This document shows, piece by piece, positions 8,943 to 18,109 of a stretch of DNA of 64,000 nucleotides; positions within the stretch are counted from its first letter, which is position 1; each line of letters begins with the position of its first letter. Under the pieces are notes generated by a model. It searched no databases. It was not told the DNA's origin and saw only the letters and a program-made list of their open reading frames with translations. The DNA is from Cytophagales bacterium (GTDB taxonomy: Bacteria; Bacteroidota; Bacteroidia; Cytophagales; Cyclobacteriaceae). The position numbers and the translations under genes were made by a program. The stretch spans positions 1 through 64,000 of the forward strand of contig JANYHW010000132.1 in the NCBI GenBank assembly GCA_025358885.1, read 5' to 3'.

Positions 8943-10016
8943 CTATAAAATGCTCCTGTCTCCGAGATACCGGGTTATCAGTCTCGGTTTGGGCAATTCC
9001 TCTATCTGCCTTGCTGTATACCATCCACCATCCTGAAGAAAATAGGATGACAATTTTTTTCCGACAGTTCCATTGAGCTCAATGAACCGGGCATGAATGA
9101 CCTGGTGTGTCAGGATGTGTTTGTATTCAGATGAACTTACGATCCCTACGCTTGCTGGCGGCTGAACACTAATCACCTGAAATAATTTCTCCAGCGCCCT
9201 CCTCCCGGATAAATTTCTTTTTTCTTCCAGAAGGGGCAAGTCAAACAATCCTCTCCATATGTCTTGTTGATTCCGCTGAGTCATTAGAATTTTTTTTCCT
9301 CTACGCAAGATGAAATAGTAGAAATGTCTCAGCTTGACCGCTTTTTTCTTTTGCTTTACGGGAAGAAGATTCTGTGCCTCATGCTGAAAAGCAAAACAGT
9401 TCTTTTTGAAAACACAATCGGTGCAATTCGGATTCCTTGCGGTGCAATACATTGCCCCAAACTCCATCATGGCCTGGTTATGGTGGGCCGGTTGATGATG
9501 TGAAATGAGTTGGTTGGCCAAATCGGTGAAAAACTTCTTCCCTTCGGCCGAACCAATGTCTTTTTCTATCCCAAAAATTCTTGCCAGCACCCTGAATACG
9601 TTGCCATCAACAACGGCAACTTTCTGATCAAATGCGAACGAAGCAATCGCCGCCGCGGTATAGTCGCCAATGCCAGGAAGGCTCTTCAATTCTCTCCAGG
9701 TTCGGGGAAATTTCCCGCCAAAAACCGTTGTCACCTTTTGTGCACATAAATGAAGGTTGCGGGCCCTGGAATAATAGCCAAGACCTTGCCATAGCCGGAG
9801 GACTTCCCGTTCGGGAGCCTCTGCCAATGACTGAACATGGGGATACTTTTGAATAAATCTTTTGTAGTATGGAAGGCCCTGGGTGACCCTCGTTTGCTGC
9901 AAAATAATTTCCGAAAGCCAGATTTTATATGGGTCCTGCGTGTTTCGCCATGGAAGGTCACGATGGGACCCTGCATACCACTCAACGATTTTTTTAGAGA
10001 AATATGCCTTGTTCAT
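8943..10016 (-). CDS. mutY: Adenine DNA glycosylase MutY
   Basis: A 357-residue base-excision enzyme that removes adenine opposite 8-oxoguanine. Visible parts are the catalytic Glu36 in LSEIILQQTRV, a helix-hairpin-helix LPGIGDYTAAA (113-123) and the catalytic Asp137 in VVDGNVFRVLARIFG. An iron-sulfur cluster site has Cys191, 198, 201 and 207 (C-x6-C-x2-C-x5-C). The C-terminal NUDIX-like domain begins near residue 225 and ends with the 8-oxoG-recognition region. ssb follows 141 bases downstream. The HU gene is divergent. Confidence 0.96.
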   Translation of the reverse strand: MNKAYFSKKIVEWYAGSHRDLPWRNTQDPYKIWLSEIILQQTRVTQGLPYYKRFIQKYPHVQSLAEAPEREVLRLWQGLGYYSRARNLHLCAQKVTTVFGGKFPRTWRELKSLPGIGDYTAAAIASFAFDQKVAVVDGNVFRVLARIFGIEKDIGSAEGKKFFTDLANQLISHHQPAHHNQAMMEFGAMYCTARNPNCTDCVFKKNCFAFQHEAQNLLPVKQKKKAVKLRHFYYFILRRGKKILMTQRNQQDIWRGLFDLPLLEEKRNLSGRRALEKLFQVISVQPPASVGIVSSSEYKHILTHQVIHARFIELNGTVGKKLSSYFLQDGGWYTARQIEELPKPRLITRYLGDRSIL

Positions 10017-10043
10017 TTCCTTGATAATCAGAATTTTCGAATA

Positions 10044-10077
10044 TTGTTTTTAATTCAGGCCTGGCAAATTAATTTTG
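10044..10077 (+). promoter_or_regulatory. Bacteroidota-type promoter for the HU gene
   Basis: TTG at 10044-10046 and TAATTTTG at 10070-10077 fit the -33 and -7 elements (TAnnTTTG) of the primary Bacteroidota sigma factor. The spacer is 23 bases, at the upper end of the usual range. Transcription would begin near 10084, about 30 bases before the GTG start. Confidence 0.55.
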
Positions 10078-10113
10078 CCCTCCCTTTAACCAAAGTTATA
10101 ACACCCCAGCACC

Positions 10114-10419
10114 GTGACGAAAGCAGACGTTATTAATCAAATCGCAGAGAAAACCGGCATCGACAAAGCAGATGTCACCGCCTCTGTAGAGGCCTTCTTT
10201 TCCATTGTTAAAAACTCCATGTCCGGAGGACATAACATTTATGTCCGCGGCTTTGGAAGTTTCATCAACAAAAAACGGAAGAAGAAAATTGCCCGCAATA
10301 TTTCACGCAACACAGCTATCGTTATTGAAGAGCACTATATTCCCAGTTTCAAGCCAGCCAAAGTCTTTATCAACAAGATTAAGAGCAGCGACAAGGTAAA
10401 GCAACTTGCAGAAAAGTAA
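10114..10419 (+). CDS. HU/IHF-family DNA-binding protein
   Basis: A 101-residue nucleoid protein that starts at GTG (10114-10116). The N-terminus TKADVINQIAEKTGIDKADV is the helical dimerisation part. The DNA-clamping arm follows RGFGSFINKKRKKKIARNI. The arm differs from textbook HU (no plain GRNP motif; IARNISRN is found instead), as in many Bacteroidota HU paralogues. A Bacteroidota-type promoter lies just upstream, and the TPR gene follows 55 bases downstream on the same strand. Confidence 0.9.
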   Translation: MTKADVINQIAEKTGIDKADVTASVEAFFSIVKNSMSGGHNIYVRGFGSFINKKRKKKIARNISRNTAIVIEEHYIPSFKPAKVFINKIKSSDKVKQLAEK

Positions 10420-10474
10420 AGGGTATCGGCCATCGGCATTTGGCGTTTGACTCCAATGACTGAAGCCATCCCTC

Positions 10475-11296
10475 ATGCCCATGCTGAGAAACAGAATCAT
10501 ATTAATCGTCGTCGGTGCGGTACTTATCCTGATATTGTATTTCCTGCCGAAGGCGGTGGTGGAGAATGACAGCCAGTTACAAAGTGGCGCCGATACCAAA
10601 ACACCTGCCACACTTCCACCAAGTCCTCACGGGCAAACTCCAAAAGCTACGCGAAGCAGCATTAACCGGTTGAGGACCCGGTACTTATCCACTTTGCCGG
10701 AAGAAAAAAATGCTATCTTTGCCGACTCTTTGGTAAGCCTATACAACCAAGCGGGTCTATTTGACAGCGCAGCATGGTTTGCCGAGAGAGCAGCAACGTT
10801 CTTTAAAACTGATGAAAGTCTCCTGAAGGCAGGCAATGCGTATTACGAAGCATACACCTTTGCCGTTGATCGGGAGAAGCAAAAGTCACTGGCGGAGAAA
10901 ACCCGTGAGGTTTTCGGAAGGTTTTTGGAACGAAACCCAAAGAACCTTGAGGTAAAGACCAAGGTGGCCATGACATACCTCAGTTCAGGTGCTCCGATGC
11001 AGGGGATTGCCATGCTGAGGGAAGTATTGGCCGATGACCCAAAGAATGAACTGGCACTCTTCAACATGGGGATGTTGTCGATTCAATCGGGTCAATTTGC
11101 CAAGGCGGAGGAGTGGCTCCTGAAACTGACCGGGGTAAATGAAAAGCACCTGCAGGGACAATTGCTGCTGGGTGTGGCCTACATGAACCTGGGTAAGAAA
11201 GACAAGGCCCGTCAACAGTTTGAGAAAGTGAAACAAATGGATGCGGATCCTTCTGTGCAGGCTACAGCTGATTCATATCTGCAGGAACTAAAATAA
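10475..11296 (+). CDS. Membrane-anchored TPR protein
   Basis: A 273-residue protein with one N-terminal membrane span (about 7-23, ILIVVGAVLILILYFLP). A short linker follows, then tetratricopeptide repeats from about residue 85 to the end, for example NELALFNMGMLSIQSGQFAKAEEWL and LLLGVAYMNLGKKDKARQQF taken in parts. Such proteins are scaffolds and no enzymatic motif is seen. It sits between HU and the small basic gene upstream of rng. The direction and spacing allow co-transcription, but no partner is known. Confidence 0.8.
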   Translation: MPMLRNRIILIVVGAVLILILYFLPKAVVENDSQLQSGADTKTPATLPPSPHGQTPKATRSSINRLRTRYLSTLPEEKNAIFADSLVSLYNQAGLFDSAAWFAERAATFFKTDESLLKAGNAYYEAYTFAVDREKQKSLAEKTREVFGRFLERNPKNLEVKTKVAMTYLSSGAPMQGIAMLREVLADDPKNELALFNMGMLSIQSGQFAKAEEWLLKLTGVNEKHLQGQLLLGVAYMNLGKKDKARQQFEKVKQMDADPSVQATADSYLQELK

Positions 11297-11340
11297 TTTT
11301 TAACTCGCCCCGATCCGTTGGGGCCAAACAGTAAAACACT

Positions 11341-11430
11341 ATGCCAAGCGGTAAGAAAAGAAAGAAACACAAAATGGCGACCCACAAGCGCAAAAAGCGT
11401 CTGAGAAAGAATCGTCATAAAAAGAAATAA
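11341..11430 (+). CDS. 29-residue Lys/Arg-rich protein upstream of rng
   Basis: ATG at 11341 opens 29 codons to TAA at 11428-11430. The product begins MPSGKKRKKHKMATHKRKK and ends RKNRHKKK. It has nearly only Lys, Arg and His with a few other residues and no acidic residue. This composition fits a small RNA- or ribosome-binding protein (Thx-like). I recall very similar short proteins in Bacteroidota genomes, usually called hypothetical. It lies 44 bases after the TPR gene and 19 bases before rng, so it probably shares a transcript with the RNase. Being far below usual length cut-offs, it is easily missed. Confidence 0.8.
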   Translation: MPSGKKRKKHKMATHKRKKRLRKNRHKKK

Positions 11431-11449
11431 GATACCTATCTGATTAACC

Positions 11450-13036
11450 GTGAGTAACGAACTAATCATCAGCGCTACTCCGGAAGGATGCCGCATCGCC
11501 CTATTGCGCGACAAAACGCTGGTTGAATTCCATGAAGATATAGGGGGAGGGAAATTCGCTGTAGGCGACATTTATCTGGGTAACGTCAAAAAAGTTGTCC
11601 AGGGACTAAATGCAGCCTTCATCGACATCGGGTACGAGAAGGACGCATTCCTTCACTACCTGGACCTAGGACCCCAGTTTTCTTCTCTGCAGAAGTTCAC
11701 CAAGCTGGTTCGCGCAAAAAAGATCACAGGTGGCCGACTGGATAAATTCCATGCTGAACGAGACATCGACAAGCACGGAAAAATCGGCCAACAGCTCTCG
11801 AAGAACCAGTTCATTCCTGTCCAGGTTGTTAAAGAGCCGATCTCTACCAAAGGCCCGCGCCTCTCTACGGAGTTATCCATTGCCGGACGATACCTGGTTA
11901 TGGTCCCATTTGCCCATGCGGTAAATGTTTCCAAAAGAATAAGCAGCAGCGATGAACGGAAGCGCCTGCAAAGACTAATTCAATCCATCAAGCCGGAAGG
12001 CTTTGGCGTCATCGTCAGGACGGTAGCCGAGGGGAAAGAAGTGGCTGAACTGGATAAGGACCTCCGAAATCTTGTAAAGACCTGGGAAGATGGGGCTGCT
12101 CGACTCATCACCGCCAATCCACGTGATAAAATAATCGGCGAATTAAGCAAGACATCTTCTATTCTGCGTGATCTCCTCAATGAGTCGTTCGACAACATCC
12201 ACGTCGACGACAAGAAGATCTATGAAGAGGTCAAGACTTACATTCACACCATTGCACCCGACAAGGAGAAAATCGTAAAGCTTTATACAGGCAAGGCTAA
12301 AATCTTTGAACACTACGGGGTAGAGAAACTGATCAAGTCCGCCTTTGGTCAGAACGTAAGCTTAAGGGCCGGCGGCTACCTCATTGTCGAGCATACCGAA
12401 GCCCTCCACGTTATCGACGTCAACAGTGGCAACAAGTCGAACCGAGAGGAGAACCAGGAAACCACTGCCCTTTCGGTCAACGTTGAGGCAGCCAAAGAAG
12501 TAGCTCGTCAATTGCGCCTTCGGGATATGGGTGGCATCATTGTCGTGGATTTCATCGACATGCGCAGTCAGGATAATAAAAAACTCATCTTCAAAACGAT
12601 GATCGATGAGATGGAGCAGGACCGTGCAAAACACACCGTGTTACCGCTCTCGAAATTCGGATTGATGCAAATCACCCGGGAGCGCGTTCGTCCCCAAATG
12701 AATATCGCGACCAAAGAAGTTTGCCCCACCTGCAATGGAACAGGAAGCATTACGGCCAGTATCCTTATCACTGATCAAATCGAAGAACACATCCAGCATT
12801 TATTTGAGAAACAAAACGAACCCAATCTGGTGCTAGCCCTGCATCCTTTTCTGTTTGCTTATTATACAAAAGGAATTATTTCGAAGCGCGTGAAGTGGTT
12901 TTTCAAATACAAACGATGGGTGAATCTAGTTAAAGATACCTCATTGGGAATTGTTGAATTTCACTTCCTGAACAAAGACGGAGAAGAGATCGATTTGGGC
13001 AAGGCCACAGCAGTTCAGCCGCCTGCAGAGGCCTGA
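11450..13036 (+). CDS. rng: Ribonuclease E/G family endoribonuclease
   Basis: A 528-residue RNase G-type enzyme that processes rRNA and decays mRNA. It starts at GTG (11450). An S1-like RNA-binding domain occupies about 38-120 (IYLGNVKKVVQGLNAAFIDIG). Catalytic Asp323 (HVIDVNSG) and Asp367 (VVDFIDM) coordinate the metal. The zinc-link CPTCNGTG (Cys425, Cys428) fits the dimer-forming site of the family. There is no RNase E-type degradosome tail, so RNase G is the better name. Upstream is the 29-residue basic gene, 19 bases away. htpG follows after a hairpin. Confidence 0.95.
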   Translation: MSNELIISATPEGCRIALLRDKTLVEFHEDIGGGKFAVGDIYLGNVKKVVQGLNAAFIDIGYEKDAFLHYLDLGPQFSSLQKFTKLVRAKKITGGRLDKFHAERDIDKHGKIGQQLSKNQFIPVQVVKEPISTKGPRLSTELSIAGRYLVMVPFAHAVNVSKRISSSDERKRLQRLIQSIKPEGFGVIVRTVAEGKEVAELDKDLRNLVKTWEDGAARLITANPRDKIIGELSKTSSILRDLLNESFDNIHVDDKKIYEEVKTYIHTIAPDKEKIVKLYTGKAKIFEHYGVEKLIKSAFGQNVSLRAGGYLIVEHTEALHVIDVNSGNKSNREENQETTALSVNVEAAKEVARQLRLRDMGGIIVVDFIDMRSQDNKKLIFKTMIDEMEQDRAKHTVLPLSKFGLMQITRERVRPQMNIATKEVCPTCNGTGSITASILITDQIEEHIQHLFEKQNEPNLVLALHPFLFAYYTKGIISKRVKWFFKYKRWVNLVKDTSLGIVEFHFLNKDGEEIDLGKATAVQPPAEA

Positions 13037-13072
13037 CAACCTGACACATCCGGCATTCTGGAACATCATTTG

Positions 13073-13095
13073 AAATCCTCCTCATGCGAGGATTT
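13073..13095 (+). terminator. Hairpin between rng and htpG
   Basis: AAATCCTC (13073-13080) pairs with GAGGATTT (13088-13095) across a seven-base loop, an eight-base-pair stem. No T-run follows, so it may be a weak terminator, a processing site or part of the htpG leader. Confidence 0.4.
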
Positions 13096-13115
13096 CTACT
13101 TTAAACCCGTACACT

Positions 13116-15020
13116 ATGGCAGAAACAATGGAAAAAGGCAGCATCTCGATCAATACCGAGAACATATTCCCTATCATCAAGAAATTCCTTTACTCCGACC
13201 ATGAGATCTTTCTCCGTGAGTTGGTCAGCAATGCCGTTGACGCCACGCAGAAGCTTAAAAAACTCGCCTCCATGGGTGAGTTCAATGGTGAGTTGGGAGA
13301 CCTGAGGATCGAGGTCAGCTTCGATAAAAAGAAAAATACCATCACCGTCAGCGACCGGGGTATTGGAATGACCGGCGAAGAAATTAAGAAATACATCAAT
13401 CAGATTGCGTTCTCCGGCGCCACTGAATTCATAGAAAAATTCAAGGACAAGGCCGATGCAAAAGACATCATAGGCAAGTTTGGCCTTGGATTCTATTCCG
13501 CCTTTATGGTATCAGAGCGGGTAATGATTCACTCACGGTCGTACAAAGCCGCTGAGGCGGAAGGTGCTCGGTGGGAATGCGACGGCTCAACAGAATTTGA
13601 ACTCCGCCCTGAAACAAGATCAGATCGCGGTACAGAAGTGGTGTTGCACATCAATAAGGACTCCGAAGAATTTCTGGATGAGTATCGACTAAAAGGCATT
13701 CTTGAAAAATACTGCAAGTTCCTCCCCGTAGAGATCAAGTTTGGAAAGAAAGATGAAAGCGTGGAGGATGGCGTTGACAAAGATGGGAAACCCAAATACA
13801 CCACAGTAAAAAAAGACAGGATCATCAACAATCCTTCACCGCTCTGGACAAAATCTCCCAATGACCTGAAGGATGAAGACTATATCAGCTTTTACAAAGA
13901 GTTGTATCCTTTTGCTGAAGATCCTCTTTTCTGGATTCACCTGAACGTGGACTATCCTTTTAACCTCACCGGGATTCTCTATTTTCCGAAAGTGAAGAAT
14001 GATTTTGAACTCAATAAGAACAAGATTCAATTATATAGCCGTCAGGTATTCATTACGGATGAGGTAAAAGACGTTGTGCCAGATTTTCTCATGCTGCTTC
14101 ATGGAGTACTGGACTCACCGGATATTCCATTAAACGTTTCACGCAGCTATCTGCAGAGCGACTCCAACGTAAAAAAAATCAGTCAGCACATTACCAAAAA
14201 GGTAGCAGACAAATTGCAGGAGATGTTCAAGAAGGATCGTTCTGATTTTGAAAAGAAATGGGACGACATTAATATATTCGTGAAGTATGGTATGATCAGT
14301 GATGAAAAATTCTATGACCGCGCCAAGGATTTTGCCTTGCTGAAAAACACGCAAAAGAAGTACTACACCCTGGATGAATACCGGGAATACGTCAAGGACC
14401 TGCAGGCGGACAAAGACAAAAATATTATTTACCTCTACGCCAGCGATCCGGCGAAGCAACACAGCTTCATTGAAACGGCGAACCTAAAGGCATATGATGT
14501 TATCATCTTCGACGGCCCTCTCGACAGTCACTTTATAAATACGCTGGAGCAAAAACTGGACAAGACCCAGTTCCGCCGCGTGGATAGTGACACCATCGAC
14601 AAGCTTATTGTCAAAGATGAAAAAGTGGAGAGTGTCCTAAGCCAGGCGGATCAGGACAAACTGAAATCTATCTTCGAGAAGGCCATCAGCAATGCCTCTA
14701 TGACGGTCAACATGGAATCGTTGGCTCCTGATCATTTGCCTGTAACGGTCACCATGAGCGAATGGGCACGCCGTATGAAAGACATGGCGCGCACCGGCGG
14801 CGGAGGCATGTATGGGTTCATGGGGGCAATGCCCGACCAGTACACAGTTTCCATTAACACCAACCACAAGACCGCACAGCGGATTCTGCATTTGGAGAAT
14901 GAGGATCAACAGGCCCAGCTTGCCAAGCAGTCTTATGACCTGGCACTCCTATCGCAAGGCATGCTGACGGGCGCTGATCTTACCAATTTCATCAAGCGAA
15001 GCGTAGAACTGGTTTCCTAG
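13116..15020 (+). CDS. htpG: Molecular chaperone HtpG (Hsp90)
   Basis: A 634-residue Hsp90. The GHKL ATPase domain is at the N-terminus: ELVSNAVDA with the catalytic Glu, DRGIGM, and GKFGLGFYSAFMV for the lid. The middle domain has the NVSRSYLQ loop with the ATP-sensing Arg. The C-terminal dimerisation domain ends NFIKRSVELVS, without the eukaryotic MEEVD tail. HtpG folds clients in the cytoplasm and is often heat-induced, but I see no inverted repeat for HrcA upstream. Length and motifs are normal. Confidence 0.97.
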   Translation: MAETMEKGSISINTENIFPIIKKFLYSDHEIFLRELVSNAVDATQKLKKLASMGEFNGELGDLRIEVSFDKKKNTITVSDRGIGMTGEEIKKYINQIAFSGATEFIEKFKDKADAKDIIGKFGLGFYSAFMVSERVMIHSRSYKAAEAEGARWECDGSTEFELRPETRSDRGTEVVLHINKDSEEFLDEYRLKGILEKYCKFLPVEIKFGKKDESVEDGVDKDGKPKYTTVKKDRIINNPSPLWTKSPNDLKDEDYISFYKELYPFAEDPLFWIHLNVDYPFNLTGILYFPKVKNDFELNKNKIQLYSRQVFITDEVKDVVPDFLMLLHGVLDSPDIPLNVSRSYLQSDSNVKKISQHITKKVADKLQEMFKKDRSDFEKKWDDINIFVKYGMISDEKFYDRAKDFALLKNTQKKYYTLDEYREYVKDLQADKDKNIIYLYASDPAKQHSFIETANLKAYDVIIFDGPLDSHFINTLEQKLDKTQFRRVDSDTIDKLIVKDEKVESVLSQADQDKLKSIFEKAISNASMTVNMESLAPDHLPVTVTMSEWARRMKDMARTGGGGMYGFMGAMPDQYTVSINTNHKTAQRILHLENEDQQAQLAKQSYDLALLSQGMLTGADLTNFIKRSVELVS

Positions 15021-15068
15021 ATAGTGAACCTGCATAAAATAAACTTTCAATAACTTCGTTTATAGGTT

Positions 15069-15902
15069 ATGCAGAAGGTTTTCATTTCGGGGATGCTGGT
15101 TATGGTATCACAGGTTGTCCTTGCACAAGACAACAACAAGGTACCAATTGGCAAAGAAGGCCAGTTCACGTTCGAAACCGAAAAGCCATACAAGCTGTTA
15201 GAGCTGGATGAAAAAACTTCAGAGCCCATTGTCAGCAAGAAGAAGAAGCCCAAACGCAAGACTTTTTATGGAATCAAAACCCGGAAGGGCTACACCCGGA
15301 AAGGATTTGGCGACAAGATTACCATAGAATTGTTCTACACCCTGAAGAAACCAGATAAGCCCACCGACTTTGTCAGGGACATTTACTGGTATGACTACAC
15401 CCGGCATGAAATCCGGCGAACCGGCAATTTTGATCCCAAGAAAGGTGTGCTGCTGCATGGTCCATACAAGAAGTTGCAGGGAACGACCGTATTGGAAGAA
15501 GGCATTTTTTATAAAGGCGCCAAACATGGCCGTTGGATGAAGTACGATCGACACGACATCCTCGATGACAAGGAGAAATACTATAAAGGCTGGCCAAAGG
15601 AATCTCTTGTCACGTATTATGATGCCAATGAGCACAAGAAGGTGAAAGAAATGATCCCGGTGGAGATTGACGAAAGGGAAGGATTCTATTTCATGTTTCA
15701 TGAAAATGGCAACATCGCAGTAACCGGCGAATTCAAGTGGGACCAAAAGGTTGGTGACTGGATTGAGAACTATCCAAATGGCAAAAGAAAAAAGATTGTA
15801 TCCTACCCTAAAGAACCATTTGACAAGAGCGCCAGGCCTTTTGTGAGAAAAGAGTGGGACGAGAAGGGCAAGGAGATTTTCTCATCTAACAAGGGAGTAT
15901 GA
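15069..15902 (+). CDS. Secreted MORN-like (YwqK-type repeat) protein
   Basis: A 277-residue protein with a signal peptide (MQKVFISGMLVMVSQVVLAQ). It has several repeats of the form G-x-F-Y-x-G-A-K-x-G-x-W, such as EEGIFYKGAKHGRWMKYD and FHENGNIAVTGEFKW. These are MORN-like/YwqK-type repeats, often auto-labelled as antitoxins. Nothing here supports a toxin-antitoxin role, since there is no partner toxin and the protein is exported. A lysine-rich segment follows the signal peptide. Function is unknown. Confidence 0.7.
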   Translation: MQKVFISGMLVMVSQVVLAQDNNKVPIGKEGQFTFETEKPYKLLELDEKTSEPIVSKKKKPKRKTFYGIKTRKGYTRKGFGDKITIELFYTLKKPDKPTDFVRDIYWYDYTRHEIRRTGNFDPKKGVLLHGPYKKLQGTTVLEEGIFYKGAKHGRWMKYDRHDILDDKEKYYKGWPKESLVTYYDANEHKKVKEMIPVEIDEREGFYFMFHENGNIAVTGEFKWDQKVGDWIENYPNGKRKKIVSYPKEPFDKSARPFVRKEWDEKGKEIFSSNKGV

Positions 15903-15951
15903 TTCCAAATGTCTCTCACTTCATTTGTCATTGCAATTACCCATTGATTTA

Positions 15952-16305
15952 TTAGTAAAATGCGTCTTCCAGGTGATGAATTTCAGGCTTTCCATAAACC
16001 ATGTTGATGGCGACAATATCATACCTAACGTTCCCCTGCCAGTTTTTTTCATACATGTAGTGCAGGGCCCCCTGGAATATCATCTTCTTCTTTTGGTAGT
16101 CGACAAACTCTTCGGGATATCCAAAGGCCGTTGAACTTCTCAGCTTCACCTCAACAAAAATCAACCACTTGTCACGACTGACAATAAGATCGATTTCTGA
16201 TTTCTTGTGACGGAAGTTTCTTTCAAGAATGGTATAGCCCTTCTGCGTCAGAAAATCCGCTGCCAGATTCTCGCCTTCTGTTCCCCTTTTGATTTTATCA
16301 CTCAT
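15952..16305 (-). CDS. YraN/UPF0102 family endonuclease-like protein
   Basis: A 117-residue protein with the restriction-endonuclease-like core of the YraN family. GENLAADFLTQKGYTILERN is the first helix-strand. SEIDL (Glu37, Asp39), FVEVKLR (Glu52, Lys54) and the following YQKKKMIFQGALHY give the E-D-ExK pattern of a Holliday-junction resolvase fold. The biochemical role is not established for the family. Its 5' end overlaps the promoter of the plus-strand isomerase gene. Confidence 0.88.
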   Translation of the reverse strand: MSDKIKRGTEGENLAADFLTQKGYTILERNFRHKKSEIDLIVSRDKWLIFVEVKLRSSTAFGYPEEFVDYQKKKMIFQGALHYMYEKNWQGNVRYDIVAINMVYGKPEIHHLEDAFY

Positions 16306-16317
16306 GACCTACCTTTG
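16289..16317 (+). promoter_or_regulatory. Bacteroidota-type promoter for pgi/pmi-lipB
   Basis: TTG at 16289-16291 and TACCTTTG at 16310-16317, with an 18-base spacer, match the Bacteroidota -33/-7 consensus. Predicted transcription starts near 16324, 13 bases before the ATG at 16337. The promoter lies across the first codons of the divergent yraN. Confidence 0.65.
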
Positions 16318-16336
16318 ATACCAGTCTAGCAACAGG

Positions 16337-17335
16337 ATGAAGAAATTGATTGAGGGGTTTACGCGTCAGCTGAGCGAGGCCCTTAAGATTGGGCAGGCGG
16401 TCGACCTCGTGCGTCAGGGCAGTGATATCCGGAATGTCCTGATTACTGGTATGGGTGGCAGCGGCATCGGGGCCAACCTGGTCGAATCGCTCACCTTTGG
16501 ACGAATTCCGATTCCCATCACCGTTTGCAAGGGGTATAACATACCTCAATTTGTAAGCCCGCACACCCTGTTCATTGCGTGCTCTTACAGCGGCAATACC
16601 GAAGAGACCCTGGCTGCAATTCAAAAAGCCATGCTTAAACGCGCCCATATTATTTGCATCACTTCAGGCGGTAAAATGCTGGAACTGGCCAAAGAATACA
16701 ATTTCTTCTTCATCAGAATTCCTGATGGATCTTCCAGTCCACGGGCCATGATCGGGTATATGATTGTTTCTCTGTTATATGCCCTGTATCACACAAACCT
16801 GATTGGGGCGGCCTTTATCAAAGAGACAGAGAACTCCATTGAGTACCTGGACCGGGGCGAAAAGGCCATCCAAGCCGAGGCCGAATTGATAGCGAAAAAA
16901 CTAAAGGGGAAATTTCCTTTTATATACTGTGATGGCCGCCTCCAGGCCATGGCCATGCGTTTTCAGCAACAACTGAATGAAAATGCCAAGCAAATTGCGC
17001 ATGTGAATACGTTCCCGGAAATGAACCACAACGAAATTGTGGGTTGGAGATTTCCGGAGAATATATTTCAGCAAGTCCAGGTAGTCTACCTCTACTCCGA
17101 CCATGATCATGAACGGGTTGAAAAGCGATTGGAGATTTGCCGGGAAATTTTTGAAAAAAAGTCGAATCCCATCATTGACATTGTGGCACAAGGAGCATCG
17201 CTGCTTGAACAATACTATTACCTCGTTCATCTCACTGATTGGATTTCATACTTCCTGGCGAAGGAAAATCAGGTGGATCCTGACCCTGTAGAACCCATTG
17301 ATTTCCTTAAGGAAGAATTATCCAAATTAAAGTGA
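16337..17335 (+). CDS. SIS-domain bifunctional phosphoglucose/phosphomannose isomerase
   Basis: A 332-residue protein of the short Pgi/Pmi family. It has two SIS domains. The first holds ITGMGGSGIGANL and CSYSGNTEETL (the phosphosugar-binding Ser/Thr loop). The C-terminal part has the FPEMNHNEIVGW motif with the catalytic Glu and His. It interconverts glucose-6-P, fructose-6-P and mannose-6-P, linking glycolysis to GDP-mannose supply. The gene has a strong promoter just upstream and overlaps lipB by four bases (GTGA). Confidence 0.9.
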   Translation: MKKLIEGFTRQLSEALKIGQAVDLVRQGSDIRNVLITGMGGSGIGANLVESLTFGRIPIPITVCKGYNIPQFVSPHTLFIACSYSGNTEETLAAIQKAMLKRAHIICITSGGKMLELAKEYNFFFIRIPDGSSSPRAMIGYMIVSLLYALYHTNLIGAAFIKETENSIEYLDRGEKAIQAEAELIAKKLKGKFPFIYCDGRLQAMAMRFQQQLNENAKQIAHVNTFPEMNHNEIVGWRFPENIFQQVQVVYLYSDHDHERVEKRLEICREIFEKKSNPIIDIVAQGASLLEQYYYLVHLTDWISYFLAKENQVDPDPVEPIDFLKEELSKLK

Positions 17336-18054
17336 ACGCTGTTCTCAATCCTGAAGTATCAACAATTGACCTTGGCGTGATTGGGTATCAGGAAGGCTGG
17401 GATTATCAAACCCGGCTATTCAATGAGATTCTTGCAACAAAGTCAGGAAACAGGAATCGGGGAAAGAATGAACAGGTACCTACGAGGAATTATCTTTTAT
17501 TCTGCGAACACCCGCACGCATTTACCCTCGGTAATAGCGGTGATGAAAATAATCTTCTCATCAAGAAAGAAGACTTGTCATCGATAATGGCCACCTATCA
17601 TAGAATAAACCGGGGCGGTGACATTACCTACCATGGTCCGGGTCAAATTGTGGTGTATCCGATCATTGATCTGGAAAATTTTTTCACTGACATACACCGC
17701 TACATGCGCACGCTGGAAGAGGCGGTGATTCAAACACTTGTCTCCTTTGGGATTTCCGCTGGAAGAATCCCGGGCCTGACCGGCGTTTGGCTTGAAGAAG
17801 ATACCAAGGGACCTGTAAGAAAAATCGCCGCATTGGGTGTAAAAACAAGTCGATGGGTAACCCTTCACGGACTGGCCTTTAATGTCAATACCAACTTGAC
17901 CTATTTTGATTATATCATCCCCTGTGGTATCACTGACAAGGCCGTCACCTCGATGGAAAAAGAATTGGGGAGCCGCCAGGACATCGAAGAGGTTAAGGGT
18001 CGGTTGAAAGGAAACCTGATTAAACTTTTTTCAATGAAGGCGATAACCCGATAA
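17332..18054 (+). CDS. lipB: Octanoyl-[acyl-carrier-protein]:protein transferase LipB
   Basis: A 240-residue octanoyltransferase that moves octanoate from ACP to lipoyl domains. RGGDITYHGPGQIVVYPI (94-111) is the family signature. Lys164 (RKIAALGV) and Cys198 (YIIPCGI) are the catalytic pair. The start is GTG at 17332, overlapping the stop of the isomerase gene. The N-terminus includes the TLGN motif near 65-68. No lipA is in the window. Confidence 0.95.
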   Translation: MNAVLNPEVSTIDLGVIGYQEGWDYQTRLFNEILATKSGNRNRGKNEQVPTRNYLLFCEHPHAFTLGNSGDENNLLIKKEDLSSIMATYHRINRGGDITYHGPGQIVVYPIIDLENFFTDIHRYMRTLEEAVIQTLVSFGISAGRIPGLTGVWLEEDTKGPVRKIAALGVKTSRWVTLHGLAFNVNTNLTYFDYIIPCGITDKAVTSMEKELGSRQDIEEVKGRLKGNLIKLFSMKAITR

Positions 18055-18109
18055 TTTTCTTATCACGCATGGATATAGTTTCGAAAACATTTGGGGCCCG
18101 TCTTTCCTG

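Noticed and set aside
15069-15902. Toxin-antitoxin system at the MORN-like genes
   Set aside because: The label comes from automatic naming of YwqK-type repeats. The proteins are exported and there is no toxin gene beside them.
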